From Macrobrachium rosenbergii (taxonomy: Eukaryota; Arthropoda; Malacostraca; Decapoda; Palaemonidae): a DNA stretch of 64,000 bases. Shown piece after piece: positions 38,206-50,161 of the stretch. Within the stretch, counting starts at the first letter, position 1, and every line of letters starts with the position of its first letter. The stretch spans positions 58,611,915 through 58,675,914 of the forward strand of contig NC_089763.1 in assembly GCF_040412425.1 (NCBI RefSeq), in the 5' to 3' direction. The translations under genes were made by a program, and so were the position numbers. Below the pieces are notes generated by a model. It saw only the letters and a list, made by a program, of their open reading frames with translations, was not told the DNA's origin and did no database searches.

Positions 38206-40245
38206 TTGTCGATCTGGCCAGGATCCTAGTCAAATAGTAATGAGAATTAGCCTCGCTAGCACTAGACTAGGAAGGATACGAACTGAGGAATGATATAAAA
38301 ATTATAATAACTTAATTCCATTGTTCACAAAGCCAAATAAGATTAGACCGAGGTATGGATAACAAGGTAAGGGTTATTATTATAATTGTTGTAAAATTAA
38401 GGATACGTTAGGAACTGATAGGGAAAAGTGTTTAGAAAAAGTGATTAGCAGCAAATCTCTTTGTTAGAATACTCAGATAACATAGAGGCAAAAGCGCAAA
38501 AAAAGTTCTTAAGTTAGCGATACAGAATAACTTCCTGCGAACTTTCACATCGTAAGAATAGCAGCTGTGCTATGTTGCCAGAAGACTGATCATTAGGAAT
38601 CCGGGAGTGCTTTTCCAGGGATTTATTGCATGTGTTAGCCGGGAACAGTTAGCTAAAAGTGTTGTTCAAAAACAGTTACGGCAGAGAAAGTGTACAATTT
38701 CTGTGTTGTAAAGTGTAGTTCGAAAATTTGTGTTGTTTAAATATGCATAACGACCTCAGGCAGTCTGGCGCTGTACCAGCTCGGCACATGCACCTTCGCC
38801 TTCCTTGTCCCACTCCCACAATTCAAAGATTGTCATATCCAGTTCATATTTACATTTCATGTTTAGGTAAAGTAAAGGCATTACTGATGTTTTAAGTTAA
38901 ATAATTCGATTCTGCGTATTAGCAACACAATTCCGTCAGAAAAGTATGTTCTTTTTCTTAAATTTTAAATCACCATTGTTATATCACTCAATCGTCGACA
39001 ACCAGTAGCCATCAGCTGTTTCTCCCTCTCACGCACCCAGTTCCACTTCTTATTGTTCACTCGCCGAATGAAATTCATTTCTTTTCGCCCCCTAACATAA
39101 AACCTAACGAAATATCTTGATAATAAACTAAAACCCTGGCCACCATATAACTTTTCATGACGGGTGCTAGCTATTAAAATTAAGTAAATACCAAAATTAC
39201 CTTTTTTTAGAAAAAAGTAACGTAGCGTGATTGTGCAAAACGTAATTTATCATAAGAAATAAGAGTAACTTGAATCACACAACGCATACGTTCCATTACA
39301 AATACGCTCTCAGAGAGAGAGAGAGATTTAAATAAATGAATATTGAAAAATAAACCCACTAATTCATAAAGCCAAGTACAATATTTTTTCCCCTTTCCAT
39401 TTTTACACCAATATTTTATCTTTTAAGATCCCCATTCAATTCTTTCTTTTACTCATTCACACAGTACGGGAATTTACATAAGCACCCGTGTTCATTAAAT
39501 TGTCTCCCATCTCTATTTTCACATTAAGTGCTTCAGCCCGCGGAGTGAATTCTCGTGCATTTCATAGAGTTTATGTACAACCATTTAATATAGTTATCGA
39601 CAGTCGTACACGAGTGGATGTCCATTATCCAAGACTTGCGTATACCGGAAGCACCAAATCACACTTTGAATGCAAACCCATAACCTTCCTTTCCTCACAT
39701 CAGGAAGCAATCACTAGTTCTTAGAACTAGCCACCCACGAGTGCAAGCCCAAGGGTTTCCCTTCCACAGTGCCAATAATCTGAAGCACTGCCAACATCTT
39801 AAGTTACTGAAGCGCTTACCTTTCCACTTTCCCTCTTACTTCCTACTCACATTCAGCTGCAGGCAGAGTGCCATTTCCTTCTGCGCAGTTTGGTTGCACT
39901 GCCTTTTAGTGTTGTTCCCCGGAACACACCAGTACCCCAGTGCCACCGAGACAAAGTACTAACATATAAGCCATTGCACCTGTACCTGAGATACAGTGCC
40001 AATGACATTGTATCCGCCCATTTGGACCTTTGCTCCTTCAGGATTACTTCCATTTCACAAGCGTCACCCCCATAAGGATCATTATTCCTTCAGGATCACT
40101 CCATCAGTGTGACCTTCGCATGGCACACTCTACCACAGTGCCACGTTATTGAAAAGGTGCCACACCACTGAAGTGCCACCAAATTACGGGACACTTCCCT
40201 ACTGTCACAGACCATTTCCCCTAGTTGTCCTCATAGATTATAACC
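38206..40245 (+). other. LTR element 5' leader
   Basis: About 2 kb between LTR and gag. Several short open frames occur (for example 39488-39724) but none is recognisable. From its position it should be the untranslated leader with the packaging region. Confidence 0.5.
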
Positions 40246-41437
40246 ATGTCTGTAGAACAGCACCAAGCCCTCATGAACATGGGCAAGGACGCAGGTTACA
40301 CAGGATGGGAACTCATCCAGTTGGTGAAAGAACAGCTGGATGACATACTCCAGGTGGAACGAGAAGAACGAGAAGATCAGAGTAAGTATGAAGAGGCTAA
40401 GACAGCAAGAGAATTAGCCCTCAAGGAAAGCGAACTAGCTCTCAAAGACAAGGAGCTTGAGCTGGAGAAGGCAAGAAAGGAGAGTGCTGAAGCTATGGCT
40501 ATCCAACAGGCCCCCAATCCCACACCTGCTGCACCCAGTGCTCTGCTCTCAAGCATTAATTCCTTAGTCCCCAAGTGGACTGAGGAAGAGCGGAAGCATG
40601 GTTGGAGGAGATAGAGGTGCTCTTTGAAAATTACAACACCACCGAGACAGAGGGGGCCATAGTGCTTGCCAAGCACATGAAAGGAAAAGCTAAGGCAGCC
40701 CTCCTCTCACTGGAGTAGAGTCAAAAAGGCAACATGGTAGAAGTTCGTAGGGTTACCACAAAAGCCTACGAAATAACCCTGGAGAAATGGAGACAGGGGT
40801 TCTGAGGTTTGCCAAGGAAGTCGGCTGGTCTTGGGCGGAATGGGCCCGTCACAAAACCTAGTCTGGTACCCGTTGGTTCGACTCCCTGTTGTGTAATACC
40901 TGTGAGGACTTATTCAACTGGACCATGATGGAGGATCTTTTCCAATGTGTGCCCGGGCCCCTTGCTGTGTATCTCAGTGATAATCAGCCTACCACTCTTA
41001 TGGAAGCCTTCCATATGGCCAATTCATGGAAAACTTATAACCAGTCCCACAACACGTCTCACCGCCGCGTAGCGCCACCCGGGTACCTCTCAGGCTCTAC
41101 TTGCCTGAAGAACGGACTGCCTAGCAAGCCTACTTGCACCAACTGCAAGAAGTTCGGGCACGTTGAAGCTGATTGCCACTACAAGTTGGACAACAATAGG
41201 CAGCCTACTACCAACTACCAGGACTCCTCTCCCTCTACGTCTACTCATTCTTCTCCACCAACAGTCACCATAGGGAAATCAGCCCATTCAAAGGGACCTT
41301 GCCGAAGCTGTGGAACTCCAGGGCACTACTCTGCCAGATATCCTGGTTGCCCAAAGCATATCTCCTCTAGCAAGTACGTCAACCTGATTAAGTGTCATGA
41401 CCTATGCAGCTGTGCTGCCAGACATGTCTCATCCTGA
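40246..41437 (+). pseudogene. Gypsy-like gag
   Basis: The start (MSVEQHQALMNMGKDAGYTG) is followed by a charged, probably coiled-coil stretch of E/K/A repeats (residues about 40-85), a proline-rich linker and VPKWTEEE, then a frameshift near 40605. It continues EIEVLFENYNTTETEGAIVL and AKHMKGKAKAALLSLE, then a stop. From 40889 the frame gives LFQCVPGPLAVYLSDNQP, EAFHMANSW, and a CCHC knuckle CTNCKKFGHVEADCH (41135 onwards). A second knuckle CRSCGTPGHYSARY has Tyr in place of the last Cys. Capsid-like and nucleocapsid-like regions are therefore present but interrupted. Confidence 0.75.
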
Positions 41438-41950
41438 GCGAGTCTGGACTCAGTCTGTCTCAGTGGCACCCCTGGATGGCTCTAGCCTACTAGTGAACCT
41501 GCCAGCTACAGTAGACATTGGCTCAGATATTAGCCTGATTGATTGGGCCCAAGTGCCAGCCAGTGCCACTGTTGATGAGAAGACCAGGTGGACGATGACT
41601 TGGATAGAGGGGCAAACCATGACCATTCCCACAGTTGAACTTCAGGTAACCACCCCTTGGGGCACACAACCTCACCGCCTTGGCATGGTGAGTAAAATCA
41701 GGCATTGAGTGGAGTTCCTGTTGGAGTGAGACCTCCTCTGGGGATGTCCTTCCCCAGTGTGACTCTGTTGCCTAGCTAGTGACAGGGGTGCCACCGTCAG
41801 CCTTACCTTCCGCTCACCAAGGTGTTCGACGGACAGGGAACTCTCCGTGCAACTCATGGCCAAGTCCTCGATCCTCACAGAAGGATGGCCACCCAAAGCT
41901 TCCTCCCTCACCATGAAGGGAAATTGCTATGTACCACTGCAAAACCTGTA
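41397..41950 (+). pseudogene. Retropepsin-like protease segment
   Basis: Overlaps the end of gag in another frame. After the N-terminal SVSVAPLDGSSLLVNLP comes ATVDIGSDISLIDW (about 41504-41545), the position of the catalytic D-T/S-G motif of aspartic proteases, here D-I-G. About 100 codons are open, then TGA. Aligned sequence after the stop continues in broken frames to a C-X2-C-X4-H-like stretch (CKTCNVTGHSANWARC, about 41932). No reverse transcriptase follows. With Ile replacing the usual Thr/Ser the enzyme is probably inactive. Confidence 0.6.
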
Positions 41951-43240
41951 ATGTAACAGGGCACTCAGCAAATTGGGCAAGGTGCCCTAGCAAGCAGAAT
42001 GCAGTGGACACCACACCCAGAACCCTTCCAAGAGGCTCTGCCCTCCACCCAGGACAGGAATCTCTGTTTCCCATTACCTTAGGTACACCGAAGGGTTTTT
42101 GCACCCCTGGATCCCTCGTCAGCCACGCCTGACTCCAATTCTCTGCCAGTGCCACTTGAGAGCCCTGAGCAGTGCCAAGCCCGTCTAACTTGGACGTAGC
42201 ACCTCCACTAACCTTAATCTCTGTGCCTGGCCCCCAGGTTAGTCCCAGTGCTGGATCCAAATCATGTCACAGATCCTCCTACGGGAGATCCTGCAAACCT
42301 CACTGAATTGGTCGTTGCAAATTGTGAGCCTCCGACCCCTGACTGGCAGACCTTAACGTTATACCTTCTCTGGTCGACCAGGAACTGTCCAGCTGGGATG
42401 CAGATGCAGGTTCTACCCTTACAACGGTTGTTGTAGCAGCTGAAGTAGGGAGCTTGCCCATAGCTGCTAGGGCTACCTCTGATCCTGCCCCTGACGGCAC
42501 TTCTGGCCTTTCCCCAGAGTCGGTGTCCTCATCACCTCCTAGGAATGGCGTAGCCCAACCTTGGAGGAACCTAAAGAAGAAGTGGCGGAAGAGATCCAAT
42601 TAACCCATAAGAGCCACAAGCTCTCCTTGTCACTCGTGTCCCATTGGCACAGTGCCGTTTCCATCTCAGAGTGATCCTGGCACCTACCCAGAGAAGGTAG
42701 CCTGCATGATCTCTGCCTAAGTAGACTAACATCCAGCACCCTAGGCATCTTGTAGTACTAACTCTGATAATAACCTCATGATAAAACTATCTGATACTCA
42801 AGCTGGTATACCCCTGACCACTTACCATAATTAACCCTTCAGGTTGTTCATGTCCAAAATTGTTGCGTGTTACTCTGTAAAGCAGTGCGTAACTCATAAT
42901 TGCACTTAGTTAGGTCACTGTCATTTAATTTAGTGCCAGGGCCATTGGATAGTAGGCTATGTCAACAAGACACATTTACCATGTACCCGTTGCCTAGGAG
43001 TAGAGTTCCCCTGTCGTCAGAGACAGCCAGTAGAAGTCTGTAAATACCAATGTACTGCTGTAGTAAGTAAGTTAGCAAAACTAGTACCCCTCTTAGCAGT
43101 TAGGTAGGTCCATTTCGCTAGCTGCAGTGCAAAGGCACAACTTATTTAGGGAAGCTAACTGCCTAGTCGGGATGAATGACTTACTTAGCGAAGGCCTTCA
43201 TGCCCGAAAGGGAGTGAATGCCTTTTTAAAAGGGGGGAGC
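41951..43240 (+). other. LTR element 3' internal region
   Basis: About 1.3 kb with short plus frames rich in Pro, Ser and Thr and no pol motifs (no YxDD, no H2C2 or DDE integrase signatures on either strand). It ends in the purine tract before the 3' LTR. Confidence 0.55.
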
Positions 43241-44368
43241 TCTTTTATATTTCCATTCGTCCCTCTAGCCCATTAGATAGAAAATAAAATTTAACGATAG
43301 CTGGAGAAGACGCCATGATGGGGAAGTGAACTTATGTAGGCCTATCCCCCCAGATCACCTGATTTGGAGGAAACTATGCCGACCTCGTAGCCCCACCATC
43401 GGATGTTTTTTTGGGGGTTTAGATAGTTGTTAGGTACAAAGGGCGAATTAGGGATGTAAGTGGGCTGCTCTCCTTACCTTTAAGAGGTTTAGCCATAAGA
43501 TCTATTTCCCTTCGAACTTTGCACTGGTGGAAATTGCATTTCAGGTCGACCGATGTCTTATGCCTGCCACCGTAAACAATCTGTGAGATGCTTTGCACCC
43601 ACACAGACCTCAGAGGACTCCTTTCCACTCAAGGGACCAGGCGCACAAATCGTGAGAGCGGTCCCATTCCTTTGTTCGCTGGCATTGTGAGCTGCGGCTG
43701 CAATTTGTCTGCTGCAAGCGAGCTCCTTGCATAGAGGCAATCAGGTACGATATGAGGTGCAACGACGCCATTCTGCTTTTTCTTCTCGTGAATTTTTCTC
43801 CATTTTCTGAATTTCCAACTTTTCATTCTCTTAACAAAGGCCCTACCCTTCATCCAAATAAAACCTAACAGCCCTTGCCCGTCATGACTAGCAAACTCAA
43901 ATTAAATTAATTCAGTGGTCAGAATTAGATGACTCCCTCCATAGCGTTACCAGGGGCTAAGTACATCTAATTGATCAATTCCTCCATCGTGCATACTTAA
44001 GTTCATGTGAGAGAAACGCATTCGGTTTTGAATGCTAACCCGGAGTTCCCTTCCAGAACCTGTTATCCAGCCTCTCGGATGGTCTGTTTCCCTGCCTAGA
44101 ACAAAACCCTAGCTTAGACGTCTAACTGCCATCCTGCCAAGTGCGAGAGTCTTCTGATTAGCAGTCCAAGACACTGGACAGTTCCCCCTTGATACACAAG
44201 TTACGTTAACCACAAAATCATTCAACCAGTAGCAGCCTTCACGGTCAATTGTGTGTTAAACTATTTCAGGGGCGTAGCCTTTTATATTCAGCAATTTGCT
44301 GCGCATTGTCTCATTTTATTGCACATTGTATGTGCTTGCTTGTTGCTCCATCAGCCTTTTCATCTTAA

Positions 44369-45905
44369 GGGGATCGGCCGCCTAAAAAAACCCAATAATC
44401 TTTAAAAAATTCTATTTGCTGAAAAAAATTCTATGGCTTCGTATAGGGTTCAAGAATGTGTCCACGAAATATTATGCTAAAATTTGCCGTATTTCTCTAG
44501 TTATGGCCTAAAATGTAACAATAACTATATACCCATAAAACACCAGTAGCGCAAATGATTTAGTCTGGTATAGTTTTTGCGATATATATTACGAAAACTT
44601 CCTTTGAAATGAAATGTATAATGTCAATAATATCCAACTCGGCACCTTTTAGTTATTCCTAGCCATGACAACGCACACGCCATACCACGTTTTTCATGCT
44701 CGCTAGCCTTGACTGAACTCTGTATTTTCTGCGGTGTTTTTGTTTTTTCACCGTGCCTAAAAGGTCCAAGAGTTCACTTCATGCTTCTAGAATGCGGAAA
44801 AGCCAAGTGGAAAAGTCCAGGCGAGAAGTAGAAGAAAGAGTTCAAGAAATTAGTGCCATAGAGGGGAATGGAGCGACGGAGAGAGAGAGCTGTCGTCCAT
44901 CAAACGGCGCAGGCAGCGATCTCTGCTGACCAGAGACCAACCACATCCACCCCTAAACGCCTCTTTATTTGTTCGTCACTACCAAAGGGCAAAGATATTT
45001 TAGAAAAAGAAAGCGGTAGCTCGGAGGCTGATATTATAGACGATCCTGAAAATAAAATGATCATAATAAGTGAAGCAAGACTTGATGAATTACTTGAATC
45101 ACGAATCCCTAATTGTGAATGAAAAGTAATTCCCAGGATCCATTTGGCAAGGGATGGATTCGAGACACTAATAAAAAGTGTAGGCAACTATGATACCCTA
45201 GAGTAATACCTTGCAGCAAGATCAGACAGGGGGACCAGGTACCTAAAATTTATAAGAATGTGTCTTAGGCACATAAATAATCAATTAATATTCTTATTTA
45301 TAATCATTTTGCATTAATTAATACCCAAAAATAAAAATTAAAACCATAGAATTAATTGTAACACAGTCTTTGAAGTCCCTTTTACTTTTTTTATGTAACT
45401 AAAACTTTGAAGGCCCGTTTCTCAAAACATAAGTTTTTCACCTTCAAAATGTATCTCCTCCCTTAGTATAGGACCAATCTAAATGAAATTTCATATATAA
45501 TATGAGGAAACATGGTAGATTAAAAAAAAAGCTGGGGATTTTTAATATTTTGAGTTTCTGATTTTTGGCAATTTTTTTTTTCTGTAATTTTTCCGGGAAA
45601 ATTTCATAAAAAAATTAAAAATTCATATCTCGAAAAATAATTGAAAAATCAAAAATCCCCGGCTTTATATCGAAGGTCCATATGTGTTTTATACGTGGTT
45701 CAAATCTCATCCGTTAAAACCAAAAAGCAAAGGAGGAGATGCATTTTGAAAATGGCCATTTTTGGCCGAAAAATGCTCTGGCGTCACAAAACCTAAGGTC
45801 ACTGAACAAAAATTTTTTCCCCAGAAGTTCCACACAATATCCTTTAACAAACCCCCTATATATCAACAACCTGTCGTTAAAAAAGTCGTAAATCGGCCGA
45901 TCCCC
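44369..45905 (+). mobile_element. TTAA-inserted DNA transposon in the 3' LTR
   Basis: Both sides are flanked by TTAA (44365-44368 and 45906-45909), and the other LTR has a single TTAA there. The ends are a perfect 12-base inverted repeat, GGGGATCGGCCG / CGGCCGATCCCC. TTAA duplication is used by piggyBac and Kolobok transposons. The G-rich terminus fits Kolobok better, but this is inference. One plus-strand frame from about 44753 (PKRSKSSLHASRMRKSQVEK, then REVEERVQEISAIEG) looks like the basic N-terminus of a protein, and another frame runs 44868-45122. No catalytic domain was recognised, so it is probably an internally deleted, non-autonomous copy. Confidence 0.85.
44753..45122 (+). pseudogene. 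N-terminal transposase-like fragment inside the TTAA transposon
   Basis: About 44753-44930 gives a basic peptide (PKRSKSSLHASRMRKSQVEK...). An overlapping frame at 44868-45122 has 84 codons ending SEARLDELLESRIPNCE. Neither has a domain I can name, nor the THAP or DDE residues of a full transposase. Probable remnant of the transposase start after internal deletion. Confidence 0.4.
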
Positions 45906-46134
45906 TTAATTTCCAGATTGCTTCATTTGTAAATATATTCAGTTTAAAGTAAATAACTGGTTAATTTTCCCCCAACCATGGTGACCTCCAATTCTCTGTT
46001 TACTTAGATATGATATCAAGGTAAGTCAGTTTATCCATTCCCTTTACGGCTTACATTCTGGGTGCTTTGTGTTGGCTTTCAAGGCAGTTAATTAAAATAA
46101 ACAAATCCCATTCTTCCAGCAGGCCCCAGAATGT

Positions 46135-46138
<4 letters not shown>

Positions 46139-46221
<83 letters not shown>
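46139..46221. repeat. (AT)n(GT)n microsatellite, right flank of LTR element
   Basis: About 38 bases of AT then 44 of GT directly after the 3' LTR end. Confidence 0.97.
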
Positions 46222-46222
<1 letters not shown>

Positions 46223-47065
46223 ATTGAAATATCAACCTGATATAAATTATAAACCAGAGTATATGGTCCCGAGAATATAAAATCTTGCTTCCGGAAGGCT
46301 TCTTGAAGCATGAAAATGCTGTAGAGTAAAGGGGTGATACATATATTCTTAAGGCCAGAGTAGGTCTTCCGTCTGTCCAAGATTCTTGTTTGCTCCAGTT
46401 TTTCGTGTGCATTTTTGTACAATCTGGAATGAGGGAATAGGTTGCTGTATAGTTTCCTTATTACAGTTATTTTATACTGTGTTAAAAAGGTTTATTATGA
46501 CATCAGTCGTTTGCATCTCGGAGCTGTGCTAAGGAGCCTATCCACCGAAACCGAGAAATAACTGGAAAGCCATCTTCAGAATGGCCGGAATTAACACGGG
46601 TTATTAATGAAGTGTGAAGTGGCAGTCGTCGACAATATTTTACGAGGAGTGTGGTCGATAAATTAATTTTGGTCTGTACATATTCGACTTGTAGAGACGG
46701 GTTGTCAATGCTGGAGAATTAAATTTTGTGATAGATGCGGGCGATAAGAATAGCGAGGGCGTGCAGAATTAAACTTCAAGGAGATAAAATAGATAAGAAC
46801 ACCGCTCCAGACGTGAAGGTCAAAGGAGGCTCCTGGTGATAAAGAGGGAAGCTGGTCTGATCTCACGCACTAGCCATTATAGTGTTAAGTGATGATGGCT
46901 TTATGGGTGAGCTACTGCTGTGTTTTTCCGGAAATTGCCTCCCTATGGGTGTGGCTCCTGCCGCCTTCTCTTCATTTTGTGGTCTCTTTCATTTCACCTT
47001 CGACATGGAATTTATGATGGAAAACATTATGTTTGTGTCCCTTTAAAGCTGAAAACATTTATAAC

Positions 47066-47067
<2 letters not shown>
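46222..47067. other. Unassigned sequence
   Basis: No coding or repeat feature recognised. Confidence 0.5.
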
Positions 47068-47162
<95 letters not shown>

Positions 47163-47172
47163 TTGTGTGTGT
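47068..47172. repeat. (AT)n(GT)n compound microsatellite
   Basis: About 70 bases AT followed by about 32 of GT. Confidence 0.98.
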
Positions 47173-47335
47173 ATAGTTATTCATCATCATACAGTGCTAT
47201 TTTTGGAGGCTCTCATATCGAACCCCAGTTCTTGAACAACTTTTTACGCGTCATCAGTTTTTCTAAGATGTCTGTTTAGTCGTTTGGGAGCTTATTGAAT
47301 AGTTTGGTTGAATGGTGTCAGTGCAGTGTATCCAG

Positions 47336-47401
47336 ACGTGAATGAAATGAGCCAAAATGCAGCAAAGACACTGCTGCATTTTGGCTCATTTCGTTTCACG
47401 T
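47336..47401. repeat. 29-30-bp stem-loop
   Basis: Arm 47336-47364 (ACGTGAATGAAATGAGCC...) pairs with 47372-47401 (...GGCTCATTTCGTTTCACGT) with only one extra base and one G:T, across a 7-base loop AAGACAC. Confidence 0.9.
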
Positions 47402-47594
47402 ATTTTTGGTTTCGGTAGTGTATTTCTGTACTGTAATCCATCACATTTTGTATTGTATATGCTCGTATCTCAGAGGCTTTCTTTGTCACTGATTGAATAT
47501 TCAAAAGGCAGCACTCATTTTTAGCGAGTCTCCAGGATCAGTTGTATTTTTTCTTGCTTTTTCTTTTCTTTGTGCAAAAACAGTTTGTCAGTAT

Positions 47595-47815
47595 TAGAGT
47601 CGTCTGGATTCAGGAACACTATCGCGTTATAGTTTTGGTGAAGAGAAAATTTGAGCATACGCTACATGTAAACTTGGCAAAGTACCATTTACACTTTTTC
47701 CCATTTGCATTACAGTCCTTTAACATGTGGTCTTTCCTACACTTTGTGCATACGACTTCCCCAGCTCCTAGGCCCGGCTTATGCCCAGGTTAATGGCAAT
47801 TAAAGCATTCATTAC
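47595..47815 (-). pseudogene. LINE ORF1 zinc-knuckle relic
   Basis: The minus strand reads CFNCH.PGHKPG (about 47805-47770), VVCTKCRKDHMLKDCNANGK (about 47750-47690) and KCKWYFAKFTCSVC. The CX2CX3HX4C spacing and the order of knuckles fit ORF1 of I/Jockey-type LINEs. A stop interrupts the first knuckle. Upstream minus frames to about 48690 may be the rest of ORF1 but show nothing specific. Confidence 0.45.
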
Positions 47816-48950
47816 GTGGTATCTGTTATATACATGGCAGCTTTACCTGCAGTGTTGTGTATAGATTATCATTACGTATTCCTGTATTCCCTCTAATAGT
47901 TGGTGAACATTTTATGGCTTATTTTACAAGTTTCTTTTACGTTCTTTAACACATGATTACAAAATAATGGATGTTCTCAAATACCTTAAGAATATGAATC
48001 AGGATTACTAGTACCTCTGCACTACCCCCGGAGTCAGTCGTCTTCTTCCTTTTGGGAGTTACTTAAATTATTTTTGTCTAAACGTTTCTTCTGTAAGTTA
48101 ACTTTAGAGAAAAAATACATGGGGTTTGATACCCATCGAATGTTGCTATTTTTTGCGCCCATCTTTTAGCTTTTCATGCAGTTTGGTTAGCTAAATGTTA
48201 TGAAGCCACCGTATTTATTTGCACAATGCATGCCTTTCAAATTTGTACCAAAAATGTTGATTAATTTCTATATTAGTTTTTTCGGGCAATATAATTAGAT
48301 TTTAAAAGCCAAAGGAAGGAGTAGAACCGGTTCATGTTTACCGTATAAAGGATGTTCCCAGCTTCCTGTGGCTGGACCATTGTATTTCTCCTGTTCATTT
48401 TTTTCGATACAGATTTTGTTCACATGAAGCCCGTTGATAACCTCTTTAGGTCTTCCAAGGTTTCCCATTTGTCAGTGTTTAATGGCAAGGAGAAAAATTT
48501 TTTTAAGAAATAATGGATTTTGGTTTTTAGAAGAAAGGCGACCCTCACATTGCCTACAAAGAAACGGATTTTACTTTGTCGTAGAGTTTGCCCAGTTAAC
48601 CATTTTCTGCTGTTGGTATTTCGTTGACTTGCGTTGGTTTGTTTTTAATGTTATAATTAATGACAATTGAAGATATACGCCAATTTTGGTTCTCTCAAAT
48701 ATGATTCAATGATATGGAGAAGAAGTGTCCTTCAGTCCTCATTATATTTAATATTTTTCGGGGAAAAGAATAAACCATCTGCTGTCTGAACGTGAAAAAA
48801 GAATTTTCTGCTTATTTTGGCAGTTTATACATTGTTATATGTTAATATACTAGCTAGACTAGTATGTAATTATTTTTAAACATTTAGTGAAGTGTGTCTT
48901 GTATATTCTCAGCGGCTTTGGGGTCTCTACTGTACTTTCTTGAATTCATT
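47816..48950. other. Unassigned; possible minus-strand LINE remnant
   Basis: Minus-strand text such as EVINGLHVNKICIEKNEQEK (about 48440-48390) could be an ORF1 N-terminal domain preceding the knuckles, but no motif confirms this. Confidence 0.3.
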
Positions 48951-48952
48951 TG

Positions 48953-49284
48953 CTAACGAGAAGATTCAGTATATTTGCTCGTTATAATACAGAAGTTCCT
49001 TAGTAAAGGAGCATTAATAATCGTTATCACTTCTGATACTTGAGGGCTTAGTTTGAAGCCAGTAGTAAATATCAGAACACCGTAATCTTTTTCGACTTTG
49101 GCAGCCTTCCGTAGCTCATCGTTTGGTCCGAATACGCAGTGGGTATTTTGGTGCCAAACCGTATCGGTAACGGATTTGGAAATTTGTTGGAATGGGCTCT
49201 TCTTATTGTTTGACATACACTACCTTGTGTTATCGTATATTTCAGGACCAGCGGTATCATTGGCGGGCCTGTAATGAATGGCAT
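48953..49284 (-). pseudogene. Possible LINE RT fragment (post-palm)
   Basis: The minus frame contains KVEKDYGVLIFTTGFKLSPQ then VSEVITIINAPLLRNF, resembling the EKDLGVxIxxxLKxxxQxxxxxxKAxxxLG segment that follows the palm in CR1/L2-like RTs, with IIT.TNDTAGPE upstream. Short and diverged, so the call is tentative. Confidence 0.35.
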
Positions 49285-49724
49285 GTGACTAACTGGCTGT
49301 GGATGAACCCAGCTTTCGGATCTTAGTCTTGTCCTCCCAAGTGCGAAAATAGTTATTCATTCGCTTAATGAAAACAGTGATAATATGAACATGGTTTTGA
49401 AGATCTTCAAGATTGAAACATAAGAAGACAACGGCAATTATGCACTTGCATTGCGGCCTTTAGATTTTAATCATATAGGTGTGTAAATGAATAGATTAAA
49501 ATACTGAATTCAAAACCTACTATAAATAGGCAAGTCATGATGGTATACCGAGGAAAGGCTTATTTGTTTTGAAAATATCATTTCTTAAGGTGTATTTTGT
49601 TTACAACGAAAAATCAAAGTTACTGGATGATTTAAAATGTACTATATTAATTCACAGATATAGGACTTACTTTCTCCATACGCATGAAAGAAGCGAAGAA
49701 GCGGTACTTGTTCCTCCTCTTCTC

Positions 49725-49740
49725 TCTCTCTCTCTCTCTC

Positions 49741-49791
<51 letters not shown>

Positions 49792-49891
49792 AAACGATTA
49801 GTTCCATTCATTTCGTCTTCCTTCCTTCTGCTTCCGTCTTCTTTTCGCATCAAAATTCTATACGCGCATAAATTGTCCATGCACATCCCGC

Positions 49892-49934
<43 letters not shown>

Positions 49935-50113
49935 TCATGTTATTATTTCAGATCTCTTTTTCTCCGTCTTTCCTTCCGTCCTTTCTTCTTTCACCTTCCG
50001 TATTCTTTTCGAATAAAAAATTTTCATACGCAAGTAAATTGTTCTTGTGCATTTCTCTCTCTCAATCTTCCTTTCGCATGAAAATTCTCCGCAAAATGTA
50101 AGTTGTTTGGGAA

Positions 50114-50157
<44 letters not shown>
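49725..50157. repeat. Cluster of CT arrays with a repeated spacer
   Basis: CT arrays at 49722-49789, 49894-49929, 50055-50064 and 50118-50157. Between them a diverged spacer recurs three times (about 49833-49890, 49999-50055, 50067-50118). Each spacer is of the form CTT(T/C)TTTCG.AT.AAAATT...ACGC..(A/G)TAAATTGTnC.TG..CAT. Hence this is a tandem array of a composite unit rather than four independent microsatellites. Confidence 0.75.

Positions 50158-50161
<4 letters not shown>

Larger units (their letters stand above)
36969..46138 (+). mobile_element. Non-autonomous LTR retroelement (gag-protease only)
   Basis: The 5' LTR (36969-38205) and 3' LTR (43241-46138, enlarged by an inserted transposon) share, for example, CCATTCGTCCCTCTAG / CTATTCGTCCCTCTAG at the start and CAGGCCCCAGAATGT then (G/A)ACA at the end. 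A purine tract AAAAGGGGGGAGC (43228-43240) precedes the 3' LTR. The internal 5 kb contains a Gypsy-like gag with zinc knuckle and a protease-like segment, but no RT, RNase H or integrase was found in any frame. LTR starts read TC rather than TG. Flanking target duplication cannot be read because both flanks are AT repeat. Such elements depend on proteins made by relatives. Confidence 0.8.
43241..46138 (+). repeat. 3' LTR, interrupted
   Basis: Aligns with the 5' LTR along its length but carries about 170 extra bases near 43745-43915 and a 1.54 kb transposon at 44369-45905. Many single-base differences from the 5' LTR are visible, so the insertion of the element is not recent. Confidence 0.8.
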
